Assembly: GCA_028278625.1 (NCBI GenBank)
Contig: JANQDY010000280.1
Location: 1-22,415, forward strand
DNA: 22,415 nt
Direction: 5' to 3'
Source of the DNA: Thermodesulfobacteriota bacterium
GTDB lineage: Bacteria; Desulfobacterota; DSM-4660; Desulfatiglandales; Desulfatiglandaceae
This document shows positions 13,899 through 22,415 of this stretch, piece after piece. The position numbers and the translations under genes were made by a program. The notes under the pieces were generated by a model. That model was not told the DNA's origin and searched no databases. It was given only the letters and a program-made list of their open reading frames with translations. Within the stretch, counting starts at the first letter, position 1, and each line of letters starts with the position of its first letter.

Positions 13899-14762
13899 TT
13901 AGGTCCCTACGCCGTTTGTTCTGTTTTCAGAATCATGGGATGGCGTAAGGGCCGTCTGTACCTGATGGTTACCGTATGAGGGCACAACCGCCGTAACGGC
14001 ACTTTTCGGTATCCATCCGGATTTTCCATGGTCTGTTGTGACAAAGACATATCCCTCGTAGATATCGCCTAGATTAACCACTCTTCCGCCATTTACAACA
14101 CCCGAGGGCTCGGCCGATTCAAAGGGAGAGATGCGCAATTGTGTGTTTTTGGCGGTGATGATGCCGCGGCAGACGTTGTCATACTGCACCATGACGCCCG
14201 CGCCCGCTCCCAGAAAGAGGAATAGGGAGAGGAAAACCACTGTGCCAAAGACCGCCCTTCCGAATAACCGGGGGGCCATTCCCTTAAGCAAGATCATCAG
14301 CGAAAGGACGCCAAAACCGATAACCGCCAACCAGGTCCATCCGTTCAGGGTCAGGCGGCTCAGCCAGGCCTTCCATGACGGTTCGTGAGGACTTCCCAAA
14401 CCGGCCTTTTTTCGCGCCAGTGCCAGGTTCCCCTTGATATCGGGATTTGCCGGATCAAGATAAAGCGCCCGCTCGTAGTTGAGGATCGCTGCTCCGATCT
14501 CATCCTTCATGTAATAGGCGTTGCCCAGGTTATAGAGAACGGAAGGGGTGTATCCTTCACTATTGAGCGCCTTTTTGTACTCTAAAACGGCCTGATCGTA
14601 GTCTCCTTTTACATAGGCCTCATTGCCCAGCACAAAATGCTCTCCCCCGATGGTCTCCTCTGTTGCGGCACTTTGCCGCGCCGTCAGAAGCAGGGCCATC
14701 ATGCCCAAAACCACACAGGAAATCAAGATGAGGCCGCTTTTCTTTTGATGGTATCGATACAT
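13899..14762 (-). CDS. batE: BatE-like TPR and SH3 membrane protein, 287 aa
   Basis: A signal/anchor (10-28) precedes two TPR repeats (about 41-120, GNEAYVKGDYDQAVLEYKKAL and SVLYNLGNAYYMKDEIGAAI). Two membrane helices (142-160 and 168-192) and a C-terminal bacterial SH3-like domain (about 198-258, TQLRISPFESAEPSG...GKSGWIPKSAV) follow. This TPR-TM-SH3 order is that of BatE of aerotolerance operons, where it works with BatA-D in the inner membrane. It follows batD by 36 bases with GAAGGAAA as ribosome site. The symbol is by architecture and position, not alignment. It probably scaffolds the Bat complex in the periplasm. Confidence 0.8.
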   Translation of the reverse strand: MYRYHQKKSGLILISCVVLGMMALLLTARQSAATEETIGGEHFVLGNEAYVKGDYDQAVLEYKKALNSEGYTPSVLYNLGNAYYMKDEIGAAILNYERALYLDPANPDIKGNLALARKKAGLGSPHEPSWKAWLSRLTLNGWTWLAVIGFGVLSLMILLKGMAPRLFGRAVFGTVVFLSLFLFLGAGAGVMVQYDNVCRGIITAKNTQLRISPFESAEPSGVVNGGRVVNLGDIYEGYVFVTTDHGKSGWIPKSAVTAVVPSYGNHQVQTALTPSHDSENRTNGVGT

Positions 14763-14798
14763 TTTCCTTCTCCCGGAAATAGGACTTTTTATCTCCCG

Positions 14799-16796
14799 TC
14801 AGTGATGAGATGCCGGTGATGCACGGTTTAAGTCATTGAGTTCGCAAACCAGCAGATCCCGCAGCCTCTTCAGCTCTTCCGGTCCGAAAGACTGCCCGGA
14901 ATAGGCAGCGGCATCCGCTTTTTCAAAAACAATGGACATGCTTTTGCAACTGTCCCCAAGGCGGTTCTTTATTTCAGCCAGGGTGATGCCCTGCGGGGGC
15001 TGTCCCCAGATCTCACCCAGCCGCTCCTGTGAAGCGGTTCTGCAGGCATGGAAGAAAGCGGCGGTATCGTGGGCTGTTATGGCGCGATCCATTTTTCGGA
15101 TGGATTCATTGATCTTCTGTTTGACCTGTTTCTTGTGGGCAATGCCTGGATCTTTCAAATGCCTTTTCTGACGGCGGCTCAGAAAAAGACCCAGGAAAAG
15201 CGCCCCCACCGGGAAACCCTGGGCACCCAAAAACCAGGGGTCTTCAACCAGAGGGCGCAGGCTTCTGATACCGTTCCCCGCTGCCACGCGTAGGGGCGCA
15301 AGGGCGCTTTTGCGGGTATCTTTCTCCATCCCCGGTGTTCCCGACGTTTCTTCCTTTGTCCCCCCTGATGGCCCACTCACCATGGAGGGGCCGTTTCCCT
15401 GGGTCAATGTGAGAGGGATCGCCTTGGTCTTGAGGGTGACATATTTCTTCTTGTCCGTATCAAAATAAGAGAACCTGACCGGCGGAATGCATTTGATGGT
15501 TCCCTCCATGGGAATAACCGCCTGCTCAAAGACTTTTTCGCCGGTGTAACCGGTAGCGCTTGCCGGTTTAAAGGCCGTCGAGGGTCGATAGGTCTTCCAT
15601 CCTTCTCCCACATCCAAAACCGGTGTGGAGACGCGGTCGAAATTACCGGTTCCCCGTACCCGCATCTTAACGGTAATGGGGTCCCCTACCATCGATTTTT
15701 TGGGCGTAGCAGAGGCGGATAATTTGAAACTCCCCACCGCGCCGCCAAAATTCGCGGGTCTCCCCATTTTGGGCAAAGGCAGGATCCGGATCTTTAACCG
15801 GGGATTGGTCAATTTGACCTGTTCCTCTCGAATGTTCTCGAAAAAGCCGTTGAAAAAGTCGTCATCGAAGAACCCCCGACCAAAAGGACTGCGGCGACGA
15901 CTCTGCTCCGGGATGCCCAAGGTCGCGTCCAGTTCCACCGTCACCGGATGCTCACCCTCTTTTACGGCGCTTACGGCCGTATGCCAGGTGAGCACGTTAA
16001 AGGGGACACCATCCAGGATTTCTTCGGTCTGTACCGGTTTGCCTCCCAGTTCGCGGCAGGCAAAAGCGCCCCCCTGGATCGTCGGCAAAGTTCTCAGTGT
16101 CGCCTGGACCCCCTGGTGAATATAGGCCTTTATTTCCATGGGGAGGAGTTCTCCCTCATAGGCCTTTCCGGCCCTGGGAAGAACCCGTAAAAAGGCCGGT
16201 TTTCCTTGTTCCCAGCTCATGAATTCTCCCCTCTTAATGGCTCTGCCGCCATCTTGCCCGGCCCTTTTGCGGGAATGCTGGTTGTAAGAGGGAAGGGCAC
16301 TTTGGGGCGCGCTTCGGGAGCCGCCTCCTACAACATGCAGGGTCACCGGTCTGGACTTCATGATATTTCCGGCGATGCGGGCTTGTACGGGCGGGATCAC
16401 GAACTCTCCGGGGCGTTCCGCCTGCACTTGAAACAGATAACTGGTGGTGGCGGACACCCGGCCGTTAATGGACTGATACTGGCTGCTTTGACCCATGGTG
16501 TGGAACCTGAGGCCGTCCACGGCACCCAATGATGGCGGACCCGCCCCTTCGCCCGAGACCTGAACCACCAGGATGGCCGCTTCACCCAGGGAAATTCTTC
16601 CGGGCTCAATGGCGGTGGAGACGCCGCCACCGGCTGCCGTGGCCGCGGGCTTTGGGGTCCCCTTGCCCCAGCCTGCCTGGCTGAAGCCGGCCAAGAGTGC
16701 CACGGCCCCGGCTGCCAGGAACAGCATGGCGCCGGCCATGAACACTCGCCGCGGGGTGAGAATGCTTTTTCCGGTCTTATGCCGAAAGGGTTTCAT
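14799..16796 (-). CDS. batD: BatD oxygen-tolerance protein, 665 aa
   Basis: A signal sequence (about 16-40) leads into a large periplasmic region of BatD-type beta domains. The first, at about 62-155 (IEPGRISLGEAAILVVQVSG..., QYQSINGRVSATTSYLFQV), is the family hallmark; a further one spans about 350-470 (KKSMVGDPITVKMRVRGTGNFDRV). A membrane helix at about 521-539 is followed by a helical cytoplasmic tail (about 120 residues). The ATG at 16796 overlaps the upstream stop (TGATG) with AAGGAGG in front; a GTG one codon earlier is possible. Within the Bat system BatD is the periplasmic partner of the vWA proteins. The length is normal for the family. Confidence 0.88.
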   Translation of the reverse strand: MKPFRHKTGKSILTPRRVFMAGAMLFLAAGAVALLAGFSQAGWGKGTPKPAATAAGGGVSTAIEPGRISLGEAAILVVQVSGEGAGPPSLGAVDGLRFHTMGQSSQYQSINGRVSATTSYLFQVQAERPGEFVIPPVQARIAGNIMKSRPVTLHVVGGGSRSAPQSALPSYNQHSRKRAGQDGGRAIKRGEFMSWEQGKPAFLRVLPRAGKAYEGELLPMEIKAYIHQGVQATLRTLPTIQGGAFACRELGGKPVQTEEILDGVPFNVLTWHTAVSAVKEGEHPVTVELDATLGIPEQSRRRSPFGRGFFDDDFFNGFFENIREEQVKLTNPRLKIRILPLPKMGRPANFGGAVGSFKLSASATPKKSMVGDPITVKMRVRGTGNFDRVSTPVLDVGEGWKTYRPSTAFKPASATGYTGEKVFEQAVIPMEGTIKCIPPVRFSYFDTDKKKYVTLKTKAIPLTLTQGNGPSMVSGPSGGTKEETSGTPGMEKDTRKSALAPLRVAAGNGIRSLRPLVEDPWFLGAQGFPVGALFLGLFLSRRQKRHLKDPGIAHKKQVKQKINESIRKMDRAITAHDTAAFFHACRTASQERLGEIWGQPPQGITLAEIKNRLGDSCKSMSIVFEKADAAAYSGQSFGPEELKRLRDLLVCELNDLNRASPASHH

Positions 16797-18883
16797 CACC
16801 AGTCCCTCCTTTTCCGATCATCGGGCTTTCCGCCGCTTCCCAGGTTCTGAGCGGTCATGGGCATGGCCTTTTCATTCCCTTTGAGTGAATCGAGCAGTCT
16901 TTTGGCCTGTTCTTCGGTCATCTGTCCCGGCCGCTGTTTTTTGGGGGCACGTGGGGTCCTCTGTTGGCCCCTTTTGTTTTCCGCTTTTTTCATCTGCTCT
17001 TTTTTGATTGAACCCTTGCCCGGTTTTGCACGGTCGGAACCAGGTTCCCTCTTTTTGTCCGGATCGGCCTTGGCCTGTTGTTGCTTCCGTTGGTCCCCAT
17101 TTTTTTTCTGTTGATCTTTTTTGGCCTGTTGGCTTTCTTGACTTTTCTGTTGATCGTTCTTTTTCCGTTGATCTTGATTCCGGTTTTTTCCGGACGTTTT
17201 GTCCTGATTCTTGTTCTGTTGATCCTTGTTTTGATTCTTGTTCCGGTCTTGTTTCGCGTCTTTGTTGTTGGCCTGTTGGTTCTGCTTCTGATCGTTTTTC
17301 TGTTTGTCCTTGTTTTGATTGTTGCATTTATTGCAGTCCTTCTGCTTCTGCTGCTTTTTTAGTTCCTCGAGACGCTTTTTCACGAAATCACGGTTAAATT
17401 CCGCATCCGTATCGTCCGGTTTCAGTTTCAGGGCGTTTTCATAGGCCCCAATGGAAGCTTCCCAGGTTTTTATGGTCTGTTGGGGGTTTTGCTTTTCCGT
17501 TTCTTCACCCTGTCGGTAGAGGGTGTTTCCCATGTTGTAATAGGATTGATTCTGCAATCCGATATCCTGAACCTTGAGGGATTTCCTAAAGGATGCCAGG
17601 GCTTCAGGATACGCCTTTCCTTTGTAGGCGGCAGTCCCCAGATTGAACTGCAGCTTGGGATCTGAAGGCGCTTTTTGGGCCTCTGACCGATATCCCTGAA
17701 CCGCCAGATCGTAATCCCCTGCCTTGTATGCCGCCTCGGCCTCCTGGGGGGATGCATGGGTCCCCCCAAATCCCAGAAGGAGGATCGCCAGAAGTATGAG
17801 CAACAGAACCGAAGCCGCGCCCGCCGCACGCCCGACCCTGGGAATGCGTCTGTACACGGTGGTGATGACCGGCAGTTTTTTTCGTTTCCATTTACGGTCC
17901 GAAATGGCGAACTCCATGAGCAGAAGGAGAAGGGCCAACATGAGAGGCCACTGGAACCGGTCAATGGGCACCCGCTGCATTCTTTCGGCCAATTCCTGTT
18001 TCGGTACCAGGCTCAGTTTTTCCCGGTAGATGGCATCGAGACCTTCAGCCTGTTGTCCCAGGGGCTCATAGCGGCCGCCGGTGGCTTCCGCGATTTTCTG
18101 AAGCATGGTTTCATCGAGGCGGGATTTTACCGGTTGACCGTTTTCGTCCTTCACATAGGCGCCGCCTTTACCACCCTGCACCAGGGGGATCAATTCCCCT
18201 TTGGGGGTTCCCACCCCCACGGTATAGATGGTCAATCCGCTATCCTTTGCCGCTTGTGCGGCTGAAAGGGCTTCGCCTTCCAGATCCTCTCCATCGGTGA
18301 CCAACACCAGGATTTTATGGTTGGCATCGTTTTGAAAGGCGGCTTCCGACACATATATGGCACTGGCGATATCCGTTCCCCCCGTTGGAATGATATTCGT
18401 ATCCAGTGCTTCAAGGGAATTCCTGAAGGCATCATAGTCGAGGGTCAGCGGGCACATGAGAAAGGCATTACCGGCAAAGGGGAGGAGTCCCACCCGGTCC
18501 CCTTCCAGCCTGGAAACAAAATCCATAATGCCGAATTTGCTCCGTTCGAGCCGGTTGGGCCTTACGTCTTCGGCCAGCATACTCTTCGACGTATCCACGG
18601 CCAGCAGGATATCGATCCCTTTTCGCTTGACCTCCTTCCATTCATAGCCCATTTGCGGCCGGGCCAGTGCCACAAAGACCAGGCCCACCGCCAGTACCAG
18701 GAACACCCGTTTTATGAGCCGCTTTCGGGGGGAAATCCCTTGTGTGAGCTTTTGAAGAAGTCTTCCGGAAGCGAATTCCTTTAGGGCCGCATTGCTCTTT
18801 TTCTGGAAATGGTAGAAACTCACAGCAAGGAATCCACAGGCCACCGCCCCTGCCAACAACCAGATGGAATGTGCGAATTGCAT
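16796..18883 (-). CDS. batB: BatB-BatC fusion: vWA domain, TPRs and K/N/Q-rich tail, 695 aa
   Basis: Residues 1-330 are BatB: two N-terminal membrane helices (7-24, 58-75), a von Willebrand A domain with the metal site DTSKS (97-101) and partner residues TGGTD (167-171) and TDGED (196-200), then a helix at 311-327. Residues 345-505 look like BatC: a membrane helix (357-373) and TPR repeats (EAEAAYKAGDYDLAVQGYRS, LQFNLGTAAYKGKAYPEAL, YYNMGNTLYRQGE). Residues 511-650 are a low-complexity Lys/Asn/Gln/Asp/Arg tail. A final motif, MTEEQAKRLLDSLKGNEK, resembles the conserved end of BatC. The start has AAAGGAAA upstream. It overlaps batD by TGATG. Fused BatB/C is a known variant; here both parts look complete. 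Confidence 0.88.
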   Translation of the reverse strand: MQFAHSIWLLAGAVACGFLAVSFYHFQKKSNAALKEFASGRLLQKLTQGISPRKRLIKRVFLVLAVGLVFVALARPQMGYEWKEVKRKGIDILLAVDTSKSMLAEDVRPNRLERSKFGIMDFVSRLEGDRVGLLPFAGNAFLMCPLTLDYDAFRNSLEALDTNIIPTGGTDIASAIYVSEAAFQNDANHKILVLVTDGEDLEGEALSAAQAAKDSGLTIYTVGVGTPKGELIPLVQGGKGGAYVKDENGQPVKSRLDETMLQKIAEATGGRYEPLGQQAEGLDAIYREKLSLVPKQELAERMQRVPIDRFQWPLMLALLLLLMEFAISDRKWKRKKLPVITTVYRRIPRVGRAAGAASVLLLILLAILLLGFGGTHASPQEAEAAYKAGDYDLAVQGYRSEAQKAPSDPKLQFNLGTAAYKGKAYPEALASFRKSLKVQDIGLQNQSYYNMGNTLYRQGEETEKQNPQQTIKTWEASIGAYENALKLKPDDTDAEFNRDFVKKRLEELKKQQKQKDCNKCNNQNKDKQKNDQKQNQQANNKDAKQDRNKNQNKDQQNKNQDKTSGKNRNQDQRKKNDQQKSQESQQAKKDQQKKNGDQRKQQQAKADPDKKREPGSDRAKPGKGSIKKEQMKKAENKRGQQRTPRAPKKQRPGQMTEEQAKRLLDSLKGNEKAMPMTAQNLGSGGKPDDRKRRDW
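16934..17353 (-). repeat. Low-complexity Lys/Asn/Gln-coding stretch
   Basis: About 140 codons in the batB-batC gene use almost only AAA/AAG, CAA/CAG, AAC/AAT, GAC and CGG, with Gln-Lys-Asp-Asn variations and no fixed period. It stays in frame throughout. The product must be a long, highly basic disordered segment, probably periplasmic given the preceding membrane helix. Confidence 0.85.
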
Positions 18884-18906
18884 GGTTCTATTTCCTTTCT
18901 TTCTTA

Positions 18907-19905
18907 TTACGGTAAGCGTCGAAAACGGGTCTGGCCAAGGGTCAATTCAATTCCCATGAGCAGGAGCGCCCCCAGGGCAGCCCACAGGAACATCTCGTTT
19001 CGATGTTCGAATTTCCTTATCTTTCGTTTGGTGGTTTCAAGTTCATTGATGTCACCGTATATTTTGGTCAATGAATCGGTGTCCGTGGCCCGGTAGTATT
19101 TCCCCCCGGTCATGCGGGAAACCTGCTTAAGGGTCTCCTCATCAATATCCACTTTTGCGCGGACGATTTTTCGATTGCCGAATTTGTCGGTGATTGGAAT
19201 GGGCACTTCACCGCGGGAACCGGCGCCGATGGTGTAGATCTTGATTCCCAGGGTTTCGGCGGCCTCGGCCGCGGTTTTGGGCAGTATTTTGCCCGCGTTG
19301 TTCATGCCGTCGGTGAGCAGGATGACGATTTTTGACTTGGCATTCTGGTCGCGCAATCGATTGATGCTGCTCCCGATGGCCGAGCCGATGGCGGTTCCGT
19401 CTTCAACCATGCCTGGATGGATGGTTTGGAGGCGCCGCTCGAGCCAATTGTGATCCAGAGTGAGGGGACTGACCATATAAGGCCGTCCCGCAAAGGCCAC
19501 CAGGCCGATGCGATCATTGGGCCGTTCCTCGATGAACCGGGACACCACTTCCTTAACCACGTCAACTCTGTTGGCCGGTTCATTGTTGATGGTGAAATCG
19601 AGGGCCTCCATGGAGCCGGAGACGTCAACGGCCAGGATGATATCAATGCCGTCTGCGTCCACTTCCGATGTGCCATGGACGATCTGGGGCCTGGCAAGGG
19701 CCACCACCAGTGCCCCCAGCGCCAGCATGCGCAGGGTGCCGAGCCATCGGCCCGCTTTGGATTTCCGGGCGCCCGAAATGGCTTTGGCGGTCTGCGCTGT
19801 CGAGTATCGTATGGCTGTTGCCTGTCCCCTTCGTCCGCGCAAAAAGGCCAGAAGGGGAAGCAAAACCAGCAACCACAAAATTTCCGGGTGGTCAAAATGA
19901 AACAT
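18907..19905 (-). CDS. batA: BatA von Willebrand A membrane protein, 332 aa
   Basis: The protein has N-terminal membrane helices at 8-22 and 58-72, a vWA domain from about 86 with an intact metal site DVSGS (94-98) and TDG motif (LLTDGMNNAGK), and a C-terminal helix (about 306-324, MFLWAALGALLLMGIELTLG). Metal-dependent adhesion sites of this type bind partner proteins. In Bat systems BatA pairs with BatB and is served by the MoxR ATPase. The start is fixed by a TAAATG junction with the upstream gene and GGAGGT. Length and architecture are typical. Confidence 0.9.
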   Translation of the reverse strand: MFHFDHPEILWLLVLLPLLAFLRGRRGQATAIRYSTAQTAKAISGARKSKAGRWLGTLRMLALGALVVALARPQIVHGTSEVDADGIDIILAVDVSGSMEALDFTINNEPANRVDVVKEVVSRFIEERPNDRIGLVAFAGRPYMVSPLTLDHNWLERRLQTIHPGMVEDGTAIGSAIGSSINRLRDQNAKSKIVILLTDGMNNAGKILPKTAAEAAETLGIKIYTIGAGSRGEVPIPITDKFGNRKIVRAKVDIDEETLKQVSRMTGGKYYRATDTDSLTKIYGDINELETTKRKIRKFEHRNEMFLWAALGALLLMGIELTLGQTRFRRLP

Positions 19906-20859
19906 TTATCTACCTCCTGCCGCAGCCACTTGATGATTGCCGTTGAATCCCTGGGTCCGGCTTTTTGCCTTCCAGGGGAAATGATCCAGAAAGCCCCCCT
20001 TGAAAAAGCCTTTTCTGCCTTTGATGCCGTCGGTTCCGGCTGCCACGGGCTCTTTTGCCCGTCCTCTTTTTTCTGCCGTCTTCTCCTCCGGTTCCGGCTT
20101 TGTTTCATTAACGAAACGCCAGGCGCTCTCATGCATCCTCTCCATCTCACTGACGCTGAACCTGTGCCTGGCGAATTTTGCCAGATCGCAGTGAAACAGG
20201 AATTCCTTTAACAATGGTCCGTGAGGATTCAACGCGCTCGTGGGTTCGGCCGCCACCTCTTTAATGAACTCGCGTGTCGTTTTTCGGGTGGCCCGCATGT
20301 TGAATCGCTTCTCGATGTATGTGCGAATGGTACCCGATACCATGACGGAGAACCTTTCCGCTTTTTCCGGAACCATCAACGCCTTTGCCTTTTCCAGTTC
20401 CAGAAAGGCAATTTCAACGGCTGACTTGAGGCGAGAGGCTTGCCGTTTGCTGAACCATTTAACGGCGGCCCAGCCCAGAAACAGCAGCAGCACACTCCCT
20501 AGGGCGTAAAGAAGCCAACTCCGCGGATCGGGAATGTGGATAGGCCCCCTTATGTCTCGAATATCCCCTCCTGGGCCCGTTCCAAGGGCCAGGGGACATG
20601 CCGAAGGGAAACTTCCGGCATTTGATGATGCGGCGTTGTTTAAAGGTGACTGAATCGGCTGTTGTGCCTTTGAAGTTCCCGTAGGGGAGGGAACCGGTTT
20701 GGCGGGCATGGGAGCTGTCACAATGTTGTTGGCCCTTTGATTCTGGGTCGTCGCCGTGGCGGACGGCCCGCTCCAGGCCAGCCCTTCAAACAGAAAAAAC
20801 AGGGTTAGGGCGAAGAGGAGGGCTGTGCCCGTTGGTTTCTTGAATGTGTAAGGCATCAT
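19906..20859 (-). CDS. DUF4381-like membrane protein of the Bat operon, 317 aa
   Basis: A hydrophobic signal (11-30) is followed by a disordered Pro/Ser/Thr/Ala linker (about 32-100), a membrane helix (114-136, SWLLYALGSVLLLFLGW), and a cytoplasmic helical domain (about 140-245, with YIEKRFNMRATRKTTREFI and HCDLAKFARHRFSVSEM). The last 60 residues are charged and disordered. This gene always lies between DUF58 and batA in such operons and is often annotated DUF4381; its biochemical role is unknown. It is coupled upstream by TGATG and its stop touches the batA start codon. Confidence 0.75.
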   Translation of the reverse strand: MMPYTFKKPTGTALLFALTLFFLFEGLAWSGPSATATTQNQRANNIVTAPMPAKPVPSPTGTSKAQQPIQSPLNNAASSNAGSFPSACPLALGTGPGGDIRDIRGPIHIPDPRSWLLYALGSVLLLFLGWAAVKWFSKRQASRLKSAVEIAFLELEKAKALMVPEKAERFSVMVSGTIRTYIEKRFNMRATRKTTREFIKEVAAEPTSALNPHGPLLKEFLFHCDLAKFARHRFSVSEMERMHESAWRFVNETKPEPEEKTAEKRGRAKEPVAAGTDGIKGRKGFFKGGFLDHFPWKAKSRTQGFNGNHQVAAAGGR

Positions 20860-21770
20860 CAGTGACTTCTCCTTTCTCTGGCGCTGAAGAACCGTCTCAA
20901 GTCCGCCAGGTAGGACCGTTCGGTGGAAAGCTCCAGCATATCCACTCCCACTGACCGGATGGCCCTCCTGAGGCCGGCCCGGCGGGTCTCGGCCAGATCT
21001 TTGAAACGGGATCGCACCTGGGCGCTGGCGGTATCCAGTTCCACCTGTTCGCCGGTTTCCGAGTCTTCAATGGTGATCAGTCCGATATTGGGGAGTTCCC
21101 GTTCCCGTGGGTCATCAACGGATACGGCCACCAGATCGTGGCGGCGGCCCGTAATGCGGAGTTTGGGGCGCAGGTCATTTAAAGATTCATCAAAATCTCC
21201 GGGAAGGCAGAAATCGGAAATCAAAAAGGCCACGGCCCTCCGTTTGATCACCTGGTTGGTGAAGTCCATGGCGGCTGCCAGATTTGTTCCGGTGCCAGTG
21301 GGCTGAAAGAAGAGAATCTCCCGTATGACCCGTAGGATATGGGAACGGCCCTTGCCCGGCGGGATATAGAGCTCGGCATCATCCGTGAAAAGGACCAGCC
21401 CAACCTTGTCGTTGTTGCGCATGGCGGAAAAGGCCAACACACTCCCGATTTCGGCCATCATCTCCCGTTTGCTCTGGTTGACAGAGCCGAATTCCCCTGA
21501 AGCGCTGACGTCAATGATGAGCATGATGGTCAATTCCCGTTCCTCCGTGAACTTCTTGACATAGGTCCTGCCGGTCCTGGCCGTTACGTTCCAGTCGATG
21601 GTCCTGACGTCGTCGCCGGGCACATATTCCCTGACTTCATCGAAGTCCATTCCCCGGCCCTTGAAAACCGAGTGGTAGTGGCCTGCCAGGGAGTCATCCA
21701 CCAGACGGTTGGTCTTGATTTCAACCTGTCTGACCTTCTTGAGAATTTCCTTGGTGGTGTGGGTATCCAT
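20859..21770 (-). CDS. DUF58 vWA-like protein, 303 aa
   Basis: The DUF58 signature REYVPGDDVRTIDWNVTART is at about 47-66, followed by KKFTEERE. A vWA-like fold with DVSAS (87-91) has the metal-site pattern, and a second motif, AFLISDF, lies at about 172-178. It has no signal peptide or membrane helix, so it is cytoplasmic, next to MoxR, which is thought to remodel or load vWA partners. The ATG at 21770 has AGAGGAA upstream; a longer frame from a TTG at 21815 lacks one. The gene is 48 bases downstream of moxR and coupled to the next gene by TGATG. Confidence 0.88.
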   Translation of the reverse strand: MDTHTTKEILKKVRQVEIKTNRLVDDSLAGHYHSVFKGRGMDFDEVREYVPGDDVRTIDWNVTARTGRTYVKKFTEERELTIMLIIDVSASGEFGSVNQSKREMMAEIGSVLAFSAMRNNDKVGLVLFTDDAELYIPPGKGRSHILRVIREILFFQPTGTGTNLAAAMDFTNQVIKRRAVAFLISDFCLPGDFDESLNDLRPKLRITGRRHDLVAVSVDDPRERELPNIGLITIEDSETGEQVELDTASAQVRSRFKDLAETRRAGLRRAIRSVGVDMLELSTERSYLADLRRFFSARERRSH

Positions 21771-21818
21771 GATGAATTCCTCTTTTTCGTCTGAATATGC
21801 ATCCACGTGATCCAACTT

Positions 21819-22415
21819 TTAGGGAACCGGAATGGTTTCCAGGATTTTGTTGACCATGTCTTCGCTGGTCAGTGCCTCTGCCTCTGCTTCATAGGTGACG
21901 CTTACCCGATGTCTCAGAACATCCATGGCGATGGATTTGACATCTTCAGGGGTGACGTAACCGCGTCCCTGAAGGAAGGCCAGGGCTTTGCTGGCGGTTT
22001 TGAGATGAATGGTGGCGCGCGGGGAGGCACCGTTTTCAATGTAGGGCGTAAGATCCAGGCCGTAGTTTTCCGGTTCTCTTGTGGCGTAAACGAGACTGAC
22101 GATATAGTCTTTGATTTTGTCATCCATATAGATGGTGTTTACCACCTGCCGGGATCGGGCAATATCTTCCACGGGAACCACCGGGTTCACCTTGGGTACA
22201 AATTCGGTGTTGTCCACGGCATCGAGAATGATCCGTTCTTCAGCCACGGAGGGATAATCGATGACCACTTTGAGCATGAAACGGTCCACCTGGGCTTCGG
22301 GCAGCGGATAGGTTCCCTCCTGTTCAATGGGGTTCTGGGTGGCCAGCACCAGAAAGGGGTCGGGAAGGTCGTAGGTCTTCTCGCCAATGGTGACCTGGCG
22401 TTCCTGCATGGCCTG
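21819..22415 (-). CDS. moxR: MoxR-family AAA+ ATPase, 3' part only
   Basis: Visible are the last 198 residues, beginning [11 protein letters not shown]. They include sensor 1 ([19 protein letters not shown]), the arginine-finger region DRFMLK and the C-terminal lid domain with [22 protein letters not shown]. The Walker A and B motifs must lie beyond the right edge, about 130 codons away. MoxR ATPases act as chaperones that help assemble or activate vWA proteins; here it stands at the head of the DUF58-bat operon. Nothing in the visible part is damaged. The promoter is off-window. Confidence 0.93.
   Translation of the reverse strand, partial: QAMQERQVTIGEKTYDLPDPFLVLATQNPIEQEGTYPLPEAQVDRFMLKVVIDYPSVAEERIILDAVDNTEFVPKVNPVVPVEDIARSRQVVNTIYMDDKIKDYIVSLVYATREPENYGLDLTPYIENGASPRATIHLKTASKALAFLQGRGYVTPEDVKSIAMDVLRHRVSVTYEAEAEALTSEDMVNKILETIPVP

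Noticed and set aside
17078..17362. 94-codon very hydrophobic + frame (Leu/Val/Phe-rich)
   Set aside because: It is the antisense of the Lys/Asn/Gln-rich tail, whose complement automatically yields Leu/Phe/Val codons.
19417..20211. 264-codon + frame opposite batA and its neighbour
   Set aside because: It is antisense to two well-supported genes and has no motif.

Overview
The window looks like a chromosomal stretch from a Gram-negative, probably sulfate-reducing deltaproteobacterium (Desulfobacterota). This is inferred from the mix of families: an SBBP-repeat surface protein with an IPTL-type C-terminal sorting signal, a c-di-GMP-I riboswitch in front of a secreted protein, a MoxR/Bat operon and a Do-type protease. 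No rRNA or other taxonomic marker is present, so the assignment is tentative.

Layout. (1) Positions 1 to about 3985 are the right-hand part of an integrative element that begins off the left edge. It holds a small orphan gene, a strong promoter with a long structured leader, six or seven small unrecognised genes in one + strand operon, and a tyrosine integrase. It ends at a 3'-half copy of tRNA-Cys, the attachment-site duplication, followed by what was the tRNA terminator. (2) Positions 4100-5640 hold a promoter, a GEMM-type c-di-GMP-I riboswitch, a long hairpin-rich leader, an unrecognised exported 343-residue protein and a clear terminator. (3) Positions 5679-8168 (-) encode an exported fusion of an S41 peptidase and a class C beta-lactamase-like domain. 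(4) Positions 8619-9531 encode an XRE regulator and a PIN-domain protein that overlap like a toxin-antitoxin pair. (5) Positions 9574-12288 hold a doubtful small ORF or remnant, the SBBP/IPTL surface protein and a gene-free stretch. (6) Positions 12289-22415 (-) are one long operon: moxR (5' end off-window), DUF58, a DUF4381-like membrane protein, batA, a batB-batC fusion, batD, a batE-like TPR/SH3 gene and a Do-type protease, closed by a strong terminator. These genes are spaced by 0-40 bases or overlap as TGATG.

The most interesting feature is the leader at 517-794. A good sigma-70 promoter is followed by a 76-base stem-junction RNA (657-732) whose fold (16-bp closing stem, two inner hairpins) and terminal T8 tract resemble the C4/CI antisense immunity RNAs of phages P1/P7 and satellite P4. 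A CTGCTAA segment in it is complementary to two identical GTTTAGCAGC copies, one upstream (576-585) and one downstream (741-750). That is the seqA-cI(seqB)-seqC order of P4 transcription-termination immunity. A terminator and a competing hairpin (600-648) lie between seqA and the RNA. This suggests that the element keeps its operon silent through RNA-RNA pairing and premature termination rather than a protein repressor.
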